This document shows, piece by piece, positions 19,608 to 31,035 of a stretch of DNA of 59,557 nt. The stretch covers positions 1 through 59,557 of the forward strand of contig CAJOCN010000023.1 of NCBI GenBank assembly GCA_905233255.1, written 5' to 3'. Position numbers and translations under genes: made by a program. The notes beneath the pieces are model-generated. The model searched no databases, had not been told where the DNA came from, and saw nothing but the letters and a program-made list of their open reading frames with translations. Numbering within the stretch: position 1 is the first letter of the stretch; every line of letters begins with the position of its first letter. This DNA is from Paludibacteraceae bacterium (GTDB lineage Bacteria; Bacteroidota; Bacteroidia; Bacteroidales; Paludibacteraceae).

Positions 19608-20188
19608 CCCTTAATGAGTTTCAAGAACTCGTCGCGGGTTTCCTGGCGAGTGAAGGCGCCGGTAAAGTCGGAAGTGACGGTCATGGCGTGCTGTTTCTGG
19701 ACACCTCGCATCTGCATGCAGAGGTGTTCTGCCTCTATGACGACCATTACTCCTAAGGGGTTGAGGGTATTTTGGATGCAGTCCTTGATTTGCGTTGTGA
19801 GACGCTCCTGCACCTGCAGACGGCGTGCATAGACATCCACCACGCGGGCGATTTTACTGAGTCCGGTGATCCGTCCGTTCGGAATATACGCCACGTGTAC
19901 CTTACCGAAGAAGGGCAACATGTGGTGCTCACAGAGCGAATAGAAATCAATATCCTTGACTACCACCATCTGGCGGTAGTCTTCTTCGAAGAGGGCAGAG
20001 CGTAAGATCGCTTCGGCGTCCTCGTTATAGCCTTTACAGAGGTATTGTAGTGCCTCTCCGACGCGATGCGGGGTTTTGACGAGTCCCTCTCGCTTGGGGT
20101 CCTCCCCTATCTTTGGAAGTACGGTCTCCACCGCTTTAGCAATCGCCTCTGAGACCTCCGGGTTAGAATGAAAATCTTGCAAGTTCAT
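19604..20188 (-). CDS. folE: GTP cyclohydrolase I
   Basis: Converts GTP to 7,8-dihydroneopterin triphosphate, the first step of folate (pterin) synthesis, in the cytoplasm. 194 residues, the usual bacterial length. Zinc ligands and catalytic motif are visible: [20 protein letters not shown], then [20 protein letters not shown] and the second cysteine region [14 protein letters not shown]. The start codon overlaps the stop of the SPOR gene (TAATG). Convergent with eptA with overlapping stops and no terminator between them. Confidence 0.96.
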   Translation of the reverse strand: MNLQDFHSNPEVSEAIAKAVETVLPKIGEDPKREGLVKTPHRVGEALQYLCKGYNEDAEAILRSALFEEDYRQMVVVKDIDFYSLCEHHMLPFFGKVHVAYIPNGRITGLSKIARVVDVYARRLQVQERLTTQIKDCIQNTLNPLGVMVVIEAEHLCMQMRGVQKQHAMTVTSDFTGAFTRQETRDEFLKLIKG

Positions 20189-20577
20189 TATTGCATCACC
20201 TGAATTTTATCACGCACAATGTAAGTATCTCCCATCATTTCGGGATACTGCGAAACGAAACGTTTCTTATACTCCCGCGCTTCGTCGTACGTACGGAAAT
20301 CGCCTATACGTACTTTCCAGAAAGGCGGCAAGTACTGCACATAAACAGTCTGGTTGACCGTGTTTTTGAGTTTGGACTCCAGTTCCAGCGCTTCACCTTT
20401 AGCGGTCTGCTGCTGGTTGGAGGAATAGATCTGGACACGGTAACCGTCCATCTCGACGAGCTCATGCTTACCGTGGATGGCTTCGTCCAGGAGCATATAG
20501 ATAGCCGAATCCTGGATGATTTGTACTCCCGGGAGGGAGTCAAAAATAGATAGTAATATAATTAATATCAGTTTCAT
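20188..20577 (-). CDS. SPOR domain protein
   Basis: 129 residues. Short hydrophobic start ([17 protein letters not shown]) suggesting export, then a linker and a C-terminal SPOR domain at about 45-125: [13 protein letters not shown] ... [27 protein letters not shown] domains bind peptidoglycan strands stripped of stem peptides, usually at the division septum. It is co-transcribed with folE, the reason for which is not evident. Confidence 0.85.
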   Translation of the reverse strand: MKLILIILLSIFDSLPGVQIIQDSAIYMLLDEAIHGKHELVEMDGYRVQIYSSNQQQTAKGEALELESKLKNTVNQTVYVQYLPPFWKVRIGDFRTYDEAREYKKRFVSQYPEMMGDTYIVRDKIQVMQ

Positions 20578-20662
20578 ATATGTATAATATCTAACGAACT
20601 ATCAACTTATCTCTAACTTATCACTAACGGTTCACTGCAAATTTTATGCAAATTGCGTGCCA

Positions 20663-22357
20663 TTAATAGCGGAAGGATGAGCCGCCGACGAACTCGCGGA
20701 GGAAGGATGTTGGCGGGATCTCTCGCTCGGGCACGGGTACGAAGTACTGGAGGAACTTGAGGAGTCTGTGCGCCTCGGTGTATTCCTCGCAGAATTTCGG
20801 TACCTCCTGTAAGATCGGTTCGGCGTGGCGTTTGAGTACCGCGAACTCGAAGATCAGTGCGGAGTTAAACATGACATCCGCTTCTTCCTGGAAGGGATAG
20901 ACCCATTTCTGCTCGCCTCGAACGACGGAGGGGCATCGTGCGATGGTCTCGCGCGCCGAGAAGCCGCGGTACTTGTAGTCACGCACGACGCGGCGGAGGA
21001 GCCTGATATCGGTCGTCGGGATCCAGTTGTGGTTATCAATATTGATAGTCGTCAGGGTCGAGACGTAAATCTTATAGGTCAGTTCTTTGGGTACGTCCGG
21101 CAGGACGCATGGGTTAAGGGCGTGCAAGCCCTCGATGATCAGGACGGAGTCCCTCTTGAGTTTCAGTTTGTTACCGCGGAAGACGCGTTCTCCCTTGGTG
21201 AAATCGTAGGTCGGGAGGTCCACCTCTTTGCCGTCGAGGAGGTCGTGCATCTGTTGCCGGAAGAAAGGCAGGTCCACGGCATTGACGGTCTCAAAATCGT
21301 ACTCTCCGTTCTCGTCTTTCGGGGTGTCCACACGGTTGACGAAATAATCGTCCATGGAGAGCACCTCCGGCCGAATACCGTCCACGAGCAGTTGTATCTG
21401 CAGACGTTTGGAGAAAGTGGTCTTACCGGAGGAGGACGCACCGGAGATAAAGACGATCTTGGGTCGTTTCATGGCGATGGCGTCGGCTATCTGGGCTATT
21501 TTCTTCTCGTGTAGCGCCTCGGCGAGTTTGATCAGTCCGAAGGACTTGTTCTGTTTGCAGGCTATGTTGAAGTCGCTCACGTTGTTGATGCGCAGCAGTT
21601 TGTTCCAGCGGTTGTACTCCTGAAAAATGGAGAACATTTTGTCCTGTGCCACCTCGTCCTCAAGGACGGTTGGGTTGTTACGGTTCGGAATACGGAGTAG
21701 CAAGCCGTCTTTGAATGGCACGACGTCAAAAACATTGATATAGCCGGAGGAGGGGAGCAGTACGTTCGTATAGTAATCAATGAAACCGCCCATGCGGAAA
21801 TAACGGCAGTAGGGGTTTCCGAGTGTCTCGAAGATGGAAGACTCGTTGTTGTATCGCTCGGCGAACATGCGGATGACCTCTTTGGTCTGTTTCTCCTCCT
21901 CGATGATCGGTCTGTCCTCGGCGATGATCCGTTTCATTCGCTCCTTAATGTCCTTCACCATATCCCGCGTCATTACAGGCGGTTCCTGCTCCTCGTCGGG
22001 GTCCTGGGTCTTATCGCGGTGCCACTGGAGCGTGCAGTAATAGCCCTTGCTGATGGGATGTTCGACACGCAGGTCCATTTCCGGGAAGAGCTCGTTCACC
22101 GCGCAGGACAACACCATTCCCAACGTACGTACGTACGCCCTCATGCCGGACGGAGAACCGGCATCGAGGAACTCTACATCTTTTGGTTTATAGAGCAGGA
22201 AATCGAGGTTCTCTACCTTGTAGTTCACGTGCGCCGCGATGATCGGGTATCGGAGTTGAATGCCCAGCAGGTCTTTGAGTTGGATCAGAGAGATGCCGCG
22301 CGGTACGTCGTGGTACGAGCGTGTGTTTTTACAATAGATGGTGATGGTTTCTTCCAT
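20663..22357 (-). CDS. Nucleoside kinase, TGS plus uridine kinase fusion
   Basis: 564 residues. The N-terminal 60 form a TGS-like domain (ITIYCKNTRSYHDVPRGISL), followed by a threonyl-tRNA-synthetase-like second additional domain (VEHPISKGYYC). The C-terminal half is a P-loop uridine kinase: FISGASSSGKTTFSKRL at about 300, LSMDDYFVNR and LIIEGLHALNP. This fusion is typical of Bacteroidetes and is annotated as nucleoside (uridine) kinase for pyrimidine salvage. Exact substrate is inferred from family. It lies downstream of kdsA across a CTAGTTTAT-type nonad array. Confidence 0.9.
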   Translation of the reverse strand: MEETITIYCKNTRSYHDVPRGISLIQLKDLLGIQLRYPIIAAHVNYKVENLDFLLYKPKDVEFLDAGSPSGMRAYVRTLGMVLSCAVNELFPEMDLRVEHPISKGYYCTLQWHRDKTQDPDEEQEPPVMTRDMVKDIKERMKRIIAEDRPIIEEEKQTKEVIRMFAERYNNESSIFETLGNPYCRYFRMGGFIDYYTNVLLPSSGYINVFDVVPFKDGLLLRIPNRNNPTVLEDEVAQDKMFSIFQEYNRWNKLLRINNVSDFNIACKQNKSFGLIKLAEALHEKKIAQIADAIAMKRPKIVFISGASSSGKTTFSKRLQIQLLVDGIRPEVLSMDDYFVNRVDTPKDENGEYDFETVNAVDLPFFRQQMHDLLDGKEVDLPTYDFTKGERVFRGNKLKLKRDSVLIIEGLHALNPCVLPDVPKELTYKIYVSTLTTINIDNHNWIPTTDIRLLRRVVRDYKYRGFSARETIARCPSVVRGEQKWVYPFQEEADVMFNSALIFEFAVLKRHAEPILQEVPKFCEEYTEAHRLLKFLQYFVPVPEREIPPTSFLREFVGGSSFRY

Positions 22358-22360
22358 GTA

Positions 22361-22411
22361 TATCGTTTTTTCTAGTTAATCTAGTTTATCTAGTTATTCT
22401 AGTTTGACTAG
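22361..22411. repeat. Nonad array between kdsA and the nucleoside kinase gene
   Basis: Five units of a 9-base repeat: CTAGTTAAT, CTAGTTTAT, CTAGTTATT, CTAGTTTGA, CTAGTTCG. The kdsA stop codon and last codons (DELVKLE) lie inside it and it runs close to the start of the next gene. Confidence 0.75.
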
Positions 22412-23179
22412 TTCGTCTATTCTGAGTGCTTGTTCCAGCAGGGCTCGCATGTCCGCGAGGCGAACCTGGTTGGCGGCATCGGAGATGGCTTTGTCGGGAT
22501 CAGGGTGGGTCTCAATGAAGAGTCCGTCAATGCCGACTGCGAGTGCTGCCCGCATGAGGTACGGCACCATGGCTCTGTTGCCGCCGGTTATTCCGGCTTG
22601 AGAAGAGGGTTGCTGCACCGAGTGGGTAGCATCGAAGACGACCGGACAGCCGAAGCGCCTCATCTCCACCAGCCCTGTCATGTCCACGACGAGGCGTCCA
22701 TAGCCGAAAGAGGTGCCTCGTTCAGTGAGCCATATATGTCCCTCGCGTGCTGCGGCAGGGTGCACCTGTTCGATCTTCTCTATCGCACCTTTAAGATCCC
22801 ACGGCGCCATGAACTGCCCTTTCTTGACATTGACGATGCGTCCTGTGTCAGCAGCCGCCTGCAGGAGATCGGTCTGCCGGCTCAGGAAAGCGGGTATCTG
22901 GAGTACATCCGCCACCTCAGCAGTCGGCGCGCACTGCCAACACTCGTGCACATCCGTCAGGATCGGCAGATCGAAAGTGCGTTTGACTTCCTCCAGGATC
23001 TTCAGTCCCTCATCCATCCCCACTCCACGCGCAGAGGCGGAAGTGCGGTTCGCCTTGTCGAAAGACGACTTGAAGTAGAGGGTGATACCCAAGTCGTAGC
23101 AGAGGCGCCGAAGCGTCTCAGCCGTGGTCATCACAAGATCTCTATTTTCGATGGCACAAGGGCCGGCGATGAGGAACAT
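22394..23179 (-). CDS. kdsA: 3-deoxy-8-phosphooctulonate synthase (KDO-8-P synthase)
   Basis: Condenses phosphoenolpyruvate with arabinose 5-phosphate to KDO 8-phosphate for the inner core of lipopolysaccharide. 261 residues, normal length. Motifs: FLIAGPCAIEN at the start, LYFKSSFDKANRTS, ILTDVHE, KKGQFMAPWD and FDATHSVQQPS. The C-terminal residues DELVKLE are encoded within a nonad repeat, so the end of the protein may be set by the array. It lies behind the lectin-fold gene and a TTTGAAGA array. Confidence 0.95.
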   Translation of the reverse strand: MFLIAGPCAIENRDLVMTTAETLRRLCYDLGITLYFKSSFDKANRTSASARGVGMDEGLKILEEVKRTFDLPILTDVHECWQCAPTAEVADVLQIPAFLSRQTDLLQAAADTGRIVNVKKGQFMAPWDLKGAIEKIEQVHPAAAREGHIWLTERGTSFGYGRLVVDMTGLVEMRRFGCPVVFDATHSVQQPSSQAGITGGNRAMVPYLMRAALAVGIDGLFIETHPDPDKAISDAANQVRLADMRALLEQALRIDELVKLE

Positions 23180-23185
23180 GAAACT

Positions 23186-23219
23186 ATTTGAAGATTTGAG
23201 GATTTGAAGATTTGAAGAA
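23186..23219. repeat. TTTGAAGA octad array before kdsA
   Basis: Four units of (A)TTTGAAG/ATTTGAGG lie between the stop of the lectin-fold gene (23220) and the kdsA start (23179). The same unit recurs at 25072-25099, 42163-42258 and 47528-47568. Confidence 0.75.
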
Positions 23220-24527
23220 TTATTCTGCGGAGCGGAAGGCGCGTGCCCATTGTACTTTGAGTTTACCTGTACCGCCTTTCTCGGTCATCGGGAGCCAGCT
23301 CTGCGCGAGGTAGAACATCGCCTCTTTAGGCAGTCTGTTCGGCAGACGGAGTACCTCCATGTTGTTCACGTACCAGAACAGTTCGTTCTTGGTCCAACGG
23401 AACGTATAAACGTGGTACATGGAGCGGAGTACGCCGGTGAGATCGACCATCTGGGTCTTGGCGCCGTTAACGAGACCCATCTGGTGGGTCGAGCCGTTGA
23501 AGTGATAGAGGGCGATCATGGGGTTCCCCTGCTTGCCGGTGGAGAGACCGAAGAAATGGTGTCCCGCACCTTGTGTGCGCACCTTAGCCATGAACATACC
23601 GGACTCCTGTGCAAACGCCTCTTTGGTATTCATGACATCGGAGGTGTACTCGAAGACATGCTCAATGAAGCCTTTCTTCTCGTCCCATGCCACGGCTTTT
23701 TTAGTCTCCTCGCGTGTCTCGAGGTCCATGCGACCTTCCACATAGAAGGTGTTCTTACCGCCGTTGTACGCCTGTCGCTCGGAGGTACGTGAGTGCCCGT
23801 CTTTCATCGCCGGATTGGCGTAGCCGTAACCGGGTTTCCAGTTCTTGGAGGAAGACATATCATCATTGAAGGTAGGTCGGAAGAGCTCCGCCCAGTCGAT
23901 CTTCTCCTCGCGTTGCGCGTAGTAGAACTTGATATCCTCGGAGTTAGCGAGTGCGTTATAGCGCTGCTCGACCTTGTACTCCTCGGAGTGCTGCCAGCGT
24001 TTGGGGTCCGCCCAGAGGGCGTTGCGTTTCTTGAAGTCCTCGGTTGCCGTCTCTTTCTCGAGCTCGGTGAGTTGTTTGAGTTCGGGCGAGTTGAGCACCT
24101 TCTGGTAGTTCTTATAGAACGCGGAGCGGTAGATCATGTTGTACATGCGTCGCTCGCTGGCGGATACGGAGTTGTCCTCGCGGTTCTGGAACGCCTCGCT
24201 GTCACGGAACTTGAGGAAAGCCTGGAAGTTCTCGTTCTGCAGCGCATATTTGTATCCCTTCATTCGCAGAGACGAGCTCAGGCGCTCGAGAGCATTCATC
24301 TTACGACCTTCGTCGGTATCTTTGTACTTGCGGTTAACGAGTTCGCTCTTGCGCTCCTGGAACGCCGAACTCTCCACTTTCTTTTTGAGGTCGAGATACT
24401 CTGCCAGTTCTGGCGATTTCTCGATTTGACGCCACCGAGCGACGCGTTCTTGCATTTCGTAGATGGTTTTCTCGAACGCTTCGGTCGAGCTCATTTTGCC
24501 GGTTAATCTGGCTGCAAATAAATTCAT
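23220..24527 (-). CDS. Unknown protein: helical repeats plus lectin/GH16-like fold
   Basis: 435 residues from the start at 24527, chosen because it begins 5 bases after the preceding stop; the frame is open 39 bases further. No signal peptide (MNLFAARLTGKMSS), so probably cytoplasmic. The N-terminal 220 residues are charged and helical with at least two degenerate repeats of about 50 residues (SPELAEYLDLKK and SPELKQLTELEK). The C-terminal 200 residues look like a concanavalin-A/GH16-type beta-sandwich (NTFYVEGRMDLETRE, ESGMFMAKVRT, YTFRWTKNELFWYVNNMEVLR), but no E-x-D-x-x-E catalytic motif is seen. Function unknown; carbohydrate binding is only suggested by the fold. Confidence 0.6.
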   Translation of the reverse strand: MNLFAARLTGKMSSTEAFEKTIYEMQERVARWRQIEKSPELAEYLDLKKKVESSAFQERKSELVNRKYKDTDEGRKMNALERLSSSLRMKGYKYALQNENFQAFLKFRDSEAFQNREDNSVSASERRMYNMIYRSAFYKNYQKVLNSPELKQLTELEKETATEDFKKRNALWADPKRWQHSEEYKVEQRYNALANSEDIKFYYAQREEKIDWAELFRPTFNDDMSSSKNWKPGYGYANPAMKDGHSRTSERQAYNGGKNTFYVEGRMDLETREETKKAVAWDEKKGFIEHVFEYTSDVMNTKEAFAQESGMFMAKVRTQGAGHHFFGLSTGKQGNPMIALYHFNGSTHQMGLVNGAKTQMVDLTGVLRSMYHVYTFRWTKNELFWYVNNMEVLRLPNRLPKEAMFYLAQSWLPMTEKGGTGKLKVQWARAFRSAE

Positions 24528-24531
24528 ACTT

Positions 24532-25068
24532 CTATAAATTTGATATTTGTGTATATAATTCTTCAAGTGTTTCCACGAAGATCGGTTTGTATGCCTCTTG
24601 TTCGGGGATAAAATGGAGAGATTGCATCAGTGCGATCTGCTGTTTGAGGGGCTCATAGAAGCCTTTGTAGTTCAGCACGAAAGTAGGTTTGCGGTGCTCT
24701 CCCACGATCGCAGAGGAGGTAGCGTCCATCATCTCGTCGAGCGTGCCGTAGCTGCCGGGGAGACAAACGATGATGTCGGACATGTCGCGCATGATCTGTT
24801 TGCGCTGGGACATATTCTGCACCATGTAGAGCTCGTCGCAGTTATCGGCTTTGCGTCCGGCGGCTTTGATCCGCGGGGGTATGATGCCGATGACGGTAGC
24901 TCCGGCCGCCTTGGCGGCATTGCTGGTGCGGGACATCAGCCCGCCCGTAGCGCCGCCATAGACGAGCGTGTGCCCCTGCTCACCGAGCCAGGTTCCCAAC
25001 GCATCACCGAGAGCCAGATACTCCTCCGGGATACTGTCTTTGGCTGAACAATAGACTGCTACTTTCAT
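24532..25068 (-). CDS. LOG/TIGR00730 family Rossmann-fold protein
   Basis: 178 residues from MKVAVYCSAKDSIPEEY. The frame is open upstream through a repeat array, so the conserved start at 25068 is preferred. Motifs of the lysine-decarboxylase-like (LOG) family: LVYGGATGGLM and the catalytic segment LPGSYGTLDEMMDA, where the family consensus is PGGxGTxxE; the second glycine is replaced by serine. Members hydrolyse nucleoside 5'-monophosphates to base and ribose 5-phosphate (cytokinin-type or purine). Lies between gyrB and the lectin-fold gene on the same strand. Confidence 0.88.
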   Translation of the reverse strand: MKVAVYCSAKDSIPEEYLALGDALGTWLGEQGHTLVYGGATGGLMSRTSNAAKAAGATVIGIIPPRIKAAGRKADNCDELYMVQNMSQRKQIMRDMSDIIVCLPGSYGTLDEMMDATSSAIVGEHRKPTFVLNYKGFYEPLKQQIALMQSLHFIPEQEAYKPIFVETLEELYTQISNL

Positions 25069-25071
25069 TTG

Positions 25072-25099
25072 AAGATTTGAAATTTGAAGATTTGAAGAT
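25072..25099. repeat. TTTGAAGA octad array after gyrB
   Basis: Three to four units of TTTGAAGA/TTTGAAA between the gyrB stop (25100) and the LOG family start (25068). It keeps the downstream reading frame open, producing a spurious extension (NLQISNLQ). Confidence 0.75.
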
Positions 25100-28343
<3,244 letters not shown>

Positions 28344-28347
<4 letters not shown>

Positions 28348-28673
28348 GCTTGTTGTTTGCGTATCTGCGCGATAGTAAAGCCACGAAGGGTTTTGTATTG
28401 AAGCCCTCCGATGGTAATGGCGTTGTGCCATTTCCGAAGCCATTCATCGTGTTTTACGGGATCTTTGAGTTCGGCATCGGCTAAAGCCCGTGCTTGCGCA
28501 AACTCATTATTAGAGGTTTTCTGGTTCTCGGTAAGGGATTCCGGATTCCGATGCATGGGATAGTGAGACATGATGGTCTCTCCGTACCGCTCAGTGAGAT
28601 AGAAACGACTTCCGTTGGGCGGAGGTGTTCCGGTGTACTTTTCGAATTTCTTGTTTAGTTTGACTCGTGCCAT
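28344..28673 (-). CDS. Small conserved-looking protein of unknown function
   Basis: 109 residues, no signal peptide or membrane segment, rich in charged residues. Not recognised as a named domain. The end KWHNAITIGGLQYKTLRGFTIAQIRK is compact and resembles C-terminal parts of small Bacteroidales hypothetical proteins (from memory). Its stop overlaps the start of the MBL-fold hydrolase gene (ATGA), so the two probably form an operon. A promoter lies about 290 bases upstream with a long untranslated stretch between. Confidence 0.6.
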
Positions 28674-28965
28674 AACAGGTGGTTGTTTGGTAGGGATTGT
28701 TCCCTATTTAGTATGCATTTACCCCTTATCCGATTCCGTGTCGAATCCGTGTCGTTGCCGTGTTTTGGGTTACCAAGTGGGGAAAGAAGGAACAGAAATA
28801 AGGGAATTTCGATTTCGAGTGCAAAGGTACGCGTCGCGTTCGGCAAATAGATCGCAAGAACGATACCGCTCCGCTAAATCGTAAGTGCGACCATTGCCTC
28901 CGCTCTCCCCACCGGGTGCACTCCGTTAGCGCCCGTCGGGGCCCCCAATGCGCACTTTGCGGGTG
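28674..28965. other. GC-rich non-coding stretch downstream of a promoter
   Basis: About 290 bases without a convincing gene, downstream (minus strand) of a strong promoter. The first 100 bases of the expected transcript are much richer in GC than the AT-rich spacers nearby, and a second -7-like box TACCTTTG lies at 28822-28829 but lacks a -33 box at the right distance. Near 28735-28768 the plus strand has three loose copies of TCCGTGTCG. It could be a long leader or an unrecognised RNA gene. Confidence 0.4.
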
Positions 28966-28997
28966 CAAAGGTACGCATTTTTTTTGATATATGCAAA
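28966..28997 (-). promoter_or_regulatory. Promoter upstream of the GC-rich stretch
   Basis: Minus strand: TTTG (28994-28997), 20 bases starting CATATATCAAAAA, TACCTTTG (28966-28973). Nearly identical to the AbiE promoter at 30957-30988. Confidence 0.8.
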
Positions 28998-29026
28998 TTA
29001 TTGATGGAATTTTTTTGCAGAAATCA

Positions 29027-29041
29027 TCGGATAACATCCGA
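29027..29041. repeat. 15-bp palindrome TCGGATAACATCCGA, copy 1
   Basis: Inverted repeat TCGGAT-AAC-ATCCGA, 29 bases upstream of the -33 box of the promoter at 28966-28997. A near-identical copy with the same flanks (ACAATGRACGAYGAA) lies at 31036-31050 upstream of the AbiE promoter. Confidence 0.65.
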
Positions 29042-29055
29042 TACAATGAACGACG

Positions 29056-29078
29056 AAAAAAGCCCGATTCAATCGGGC
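29056..29078 (-). terminator. Intrinsic terminator after the AbiE operon
   Basis: Minus strand: GCCCGATTGAATCGGGC (29062-29078), 7-bp stem with a 3-base loop, followed by six T (29056-29061). Confidence 0.85.
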
Positions 29079-29128
29079 ACAAAAGAAGAAAGACATTATT
29101 GCCAATACAAAGCTAATTGTGCCGATTG

Positions 29129-29507
29129 CTATTGAAGTTTGAAATTAACGGGCACGGTGTATCTCACGGGAGCATATTTCCCCGGGTCGCGTTTCCAAAC
29201 CCATTTGGGCATTTCTGAGATTACGCTAACCCAGCGAACGAACGACCTCAACATCCGTAATGGAGCCATCGGCTTGTACTAAGAATTGTACAACAACGCG
29301 TCCGGTAATGTCAGCATCCCATACTAAGTCCTCATAACGCACATTGCTTGCCAGATATTCGAATAGCGCTTTCTGCCCACCTGGGAACTCAGGCACATTA
29401 TATCTATCGATGAATATTTCTTGTTCAGAATCAGCAGGAATAGTATCTTGCGCTTGCACAATGAGGGGCAAGAGACAGGCAAGAAGGACAGGAAAGAGAC
29501 GTTTCAT
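29129..29507 (-). pseudogene. Secreted TonB C-terminal domain protein, frameshifted
   Basis: The frame from 29507 gives a signal peptide (MKRLFPVLLACLLPLIVQAQ) and the first part of a TonB_C domain (VPEFPGGQKALFEYLASNVRY, GRVVVQFLVQADGSITDVEVVRSLG), then a stop at 29226. The missing end continues in another frame: VISEMPKWVWKRDPGKYAPVRYTVPVNFKLQ in outline, ending with a stop at 29129. About ten residues (usually ..DPxLDAEALR..) are absent at the junction, so a small deletion shifted the frame. Such free-standing periplasmic TonB_C proteins are common in Bacteroidetes; function unknown. The start overlaps the AbiEii stop (ATGA), an unusual partner for a toxin gene. Confidence 0.75.
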
Positions 29508-30283
29508 AGGGCTATTGTTTCTATAAATCTCAATATTGTTTCACTTTTGCGGGTGTCGAAGAGAAGATGCTCAAAATCACGCTGCTTTATTTTGAGATCG
29601 GTCTTTGCAATCATTTCTCGCAATGCGGCAGATAGTTGCTTCTTATCGGCGATACCTATCCGTTGCTGAAGGAAAGCATAGTCCGGTTCGGCACGTTGCA
29701 TCAAAAAGAGCACATCATAAAAATCCCGCCCTTTTTGTCTTGTCAGCAACGCGCAAAGTTTCATCGAAAGGAGTACACTCAGCGGCGGAACAGGAACTGG
29801 GAAGGAGAAACCGTTTCGTTGCACGATCGCCATTTCGCGCGGATAATCGACTCCTTGATCTTGCGCCTCTATCTTCATCAAAAATCGCTCCTCACGATGT
29901 CCGGTTAGTTGTAAATCAAAGAGCAATTCCGGAAAATAGACGTTGCTGCGGAAAGCGGTAAGACGGGCATTCTCTTTATTGCGCAATTCTGCATTGAGGC
30001 CTTGCAGTTGCAGGTACTTAACCAGTTCATCGGACATCTGTCGGAACTCATTTTCGCTGAGCCCTTTACAGTCAAAATCCAAGTCTTCAGAGAATCGGTC
30101 AATGCCTTGGATAAGTCGCAAGTTCGTACCGCCGATAAACACCATTTTGGCGGCATAAGGCGACCGGGCTATCCACTCCAATGCCAGTAACTCCACGTAT
30201 TCCTTGAGCATGTGCTTTTGGAAATTGGCGTTCTGCGCAATATACGGTGGATAAAAGCCGCGTATATATTCCATGTCTATCAT
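29504..30283 (-). CDS. abiEii: AbiEii-type nucleotidyltransferase toxin
   Basis: 259 residues of the AbiEii/AbiGii toxin family (DNA polymerase beta-like nucleotidyltransferase). Signature: VFIGGTNLRLIQGIDRFSEDLDFD at about 48-71, containing the GG and the D-x-D metal site, then KLCALLTRQKGRDFYDVLFL further on. These toxins block growth by transferring nucleotides, for example onto tRNA ends, and act in phage defence or plasmid maintenance. It overlaps its antitoxin gene by 4 bases (ATGA) and the following TonB-domain gene by 4 bases. Confidence 0.92.
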   Translation of the reverse strand: MIDMEYIRGFYPPYIAQNANFQKHMLKEYVELLALEWIARSPYAAKMVFIGGTNLRLIQGIDRFSEDLDFDCKGLSENEFRQMSDELVKYLQLQGLNAELRNKENARLTAFRSNVYFPELLFDLQLTGHREERFLMKIEAQDQGVDYPREMAIVQRNGFSFPVPVPPLSVLLSMKLCALLTRQKGRDFYDVLFLMQRAEPDYAFLQQRIGIADKKQLSAALREMIAKTDLKIKQRDFEHLLFDTRKSETILRFIETIAL

Positions 30284-30897
30284 AAGTCGTAAGCTTTAAG
30301 CAGTAAATGTATTCGCTTGGTTAGTATCGGGCTATTGATACGCTCTGCGTATTCCAATAGGCGTTCTTTGTTCAGTTCCTCTCGCATCCAGTCTTCGTCA
30401 AAACGCAGTTCACGCATTTCGTCGAGAGTTGAATATTGCGGATAGAGGTAGAGCAGGTCGATAATGGCTTTTTCGGGTGTTGCCATCATGTATTGCTTGC
30501 CGTCCCGCATGGTTTTCGGTTCGAAGCCCCAAAAGAGTCGAGGACGAATGGTTTGATAACTGAACTGCCCGAAGGCGTTCTCATAACGGCAGGTCTTTTG
30601 TGTTGTTACACTCGTTATTTCTACCACCGCTTCGGGAATAATGCCACAGAACGAAAGTGCGGTATGCAGGCTGATGTACGAAGGTGCGCAAATCTTACCT
30701 GCAATAAACCGCGCATAGTCGGGTTGTTGAATGTAATCCGAGAAGGCGTACCATCCTTGACGAAGCGGCACAATGTAGCCGGCTCGTTGCCACTGAACGA
30801 AGTTTCCGCGATGAAAATCCGGATAGATAGCCCGCACTTGTGCCACAGAAAAGCATACCAAGCGATGCCACTCATTATAAAACTGAACGTACGTCAT
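30280..30897 (-). CDS. abiEi: AbiEi-type antitoxin and autoregulator
   Basis: 205 residues. N-terminal winged-helix part with FHRGNFVQWQRAGYIVPLRQGWYAFSD, followed by the AbiEi C-terminal domain (SYISLHTALSFCGIIPEAVVEITSVTTQKT, and ATPEKAIIDLLYLYP). Family members neutralise AbiEii without direct binding and repress their own promoter. Two direct repeats GTGCAT lie between promoter and start codon (about 30919-30936) and are candidate operator parts. Bicistronic organisation antitoxin then toxin is as usual. Confidence 0.9.
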   Translation of the reverse strand: MTYVQFYNEWHRLVCFSVAQVRAIYPDFHRGNFVQWQRAGYIVPLRQGWYAFSDYIQQPDYARFIAGKICAPSYISLHTALSFCGIIPEAVVEITSVTTQKTCRYENAFGQFSYQTIRPRLFWGFEPKTMRDGKQYMMATPEKAIIDLLYLYPQYSTLDEMRELRFDEDWMREELNKERLLEYAERINSPILTKRIHLLLKAYDL

Positions 30898-30956
30898 TTA
30901 TTTGTTTTATTCCAATTGTGCATCAATTTTAGTGCATTATAGAAATAAATCCGCTG

Positions 30957-30988
30957 CAAAGGTACAACTTTTTTTTGATATATGCAAA
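30957..30988 (-). promoter_or_regulatory. AbiE operon promoter
   Basis: Minus strand: TTTG (30985-30988), 20 bases starting CATATATCAAAAA, TACCTTTG (30957-30964). The start codon of abiEi is about 55 bases downstream. Confidence 0.82.
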
Positions 30989-31035
30989 TTTTTGGGAACG
31001 GAAAAGTAAGAAAATGGGATTTTCTGTGAAAATCG

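Noticed and set aside
28822..28857. Second promoter in the stretch before the small unknown gene
   Set aside because: TACCTTTG is present, but the nearest TTG boxes are 14 and 25 bases away instead of 19-21.
28726..29082. Open frame of 118 codons on the minus strand across promoter, palindrome and terminator
   Set aside because: It runs through a terminator and a promoter, is rich in Arg, Ser and Cys, and shows no domain; more likely non-coding sequence.
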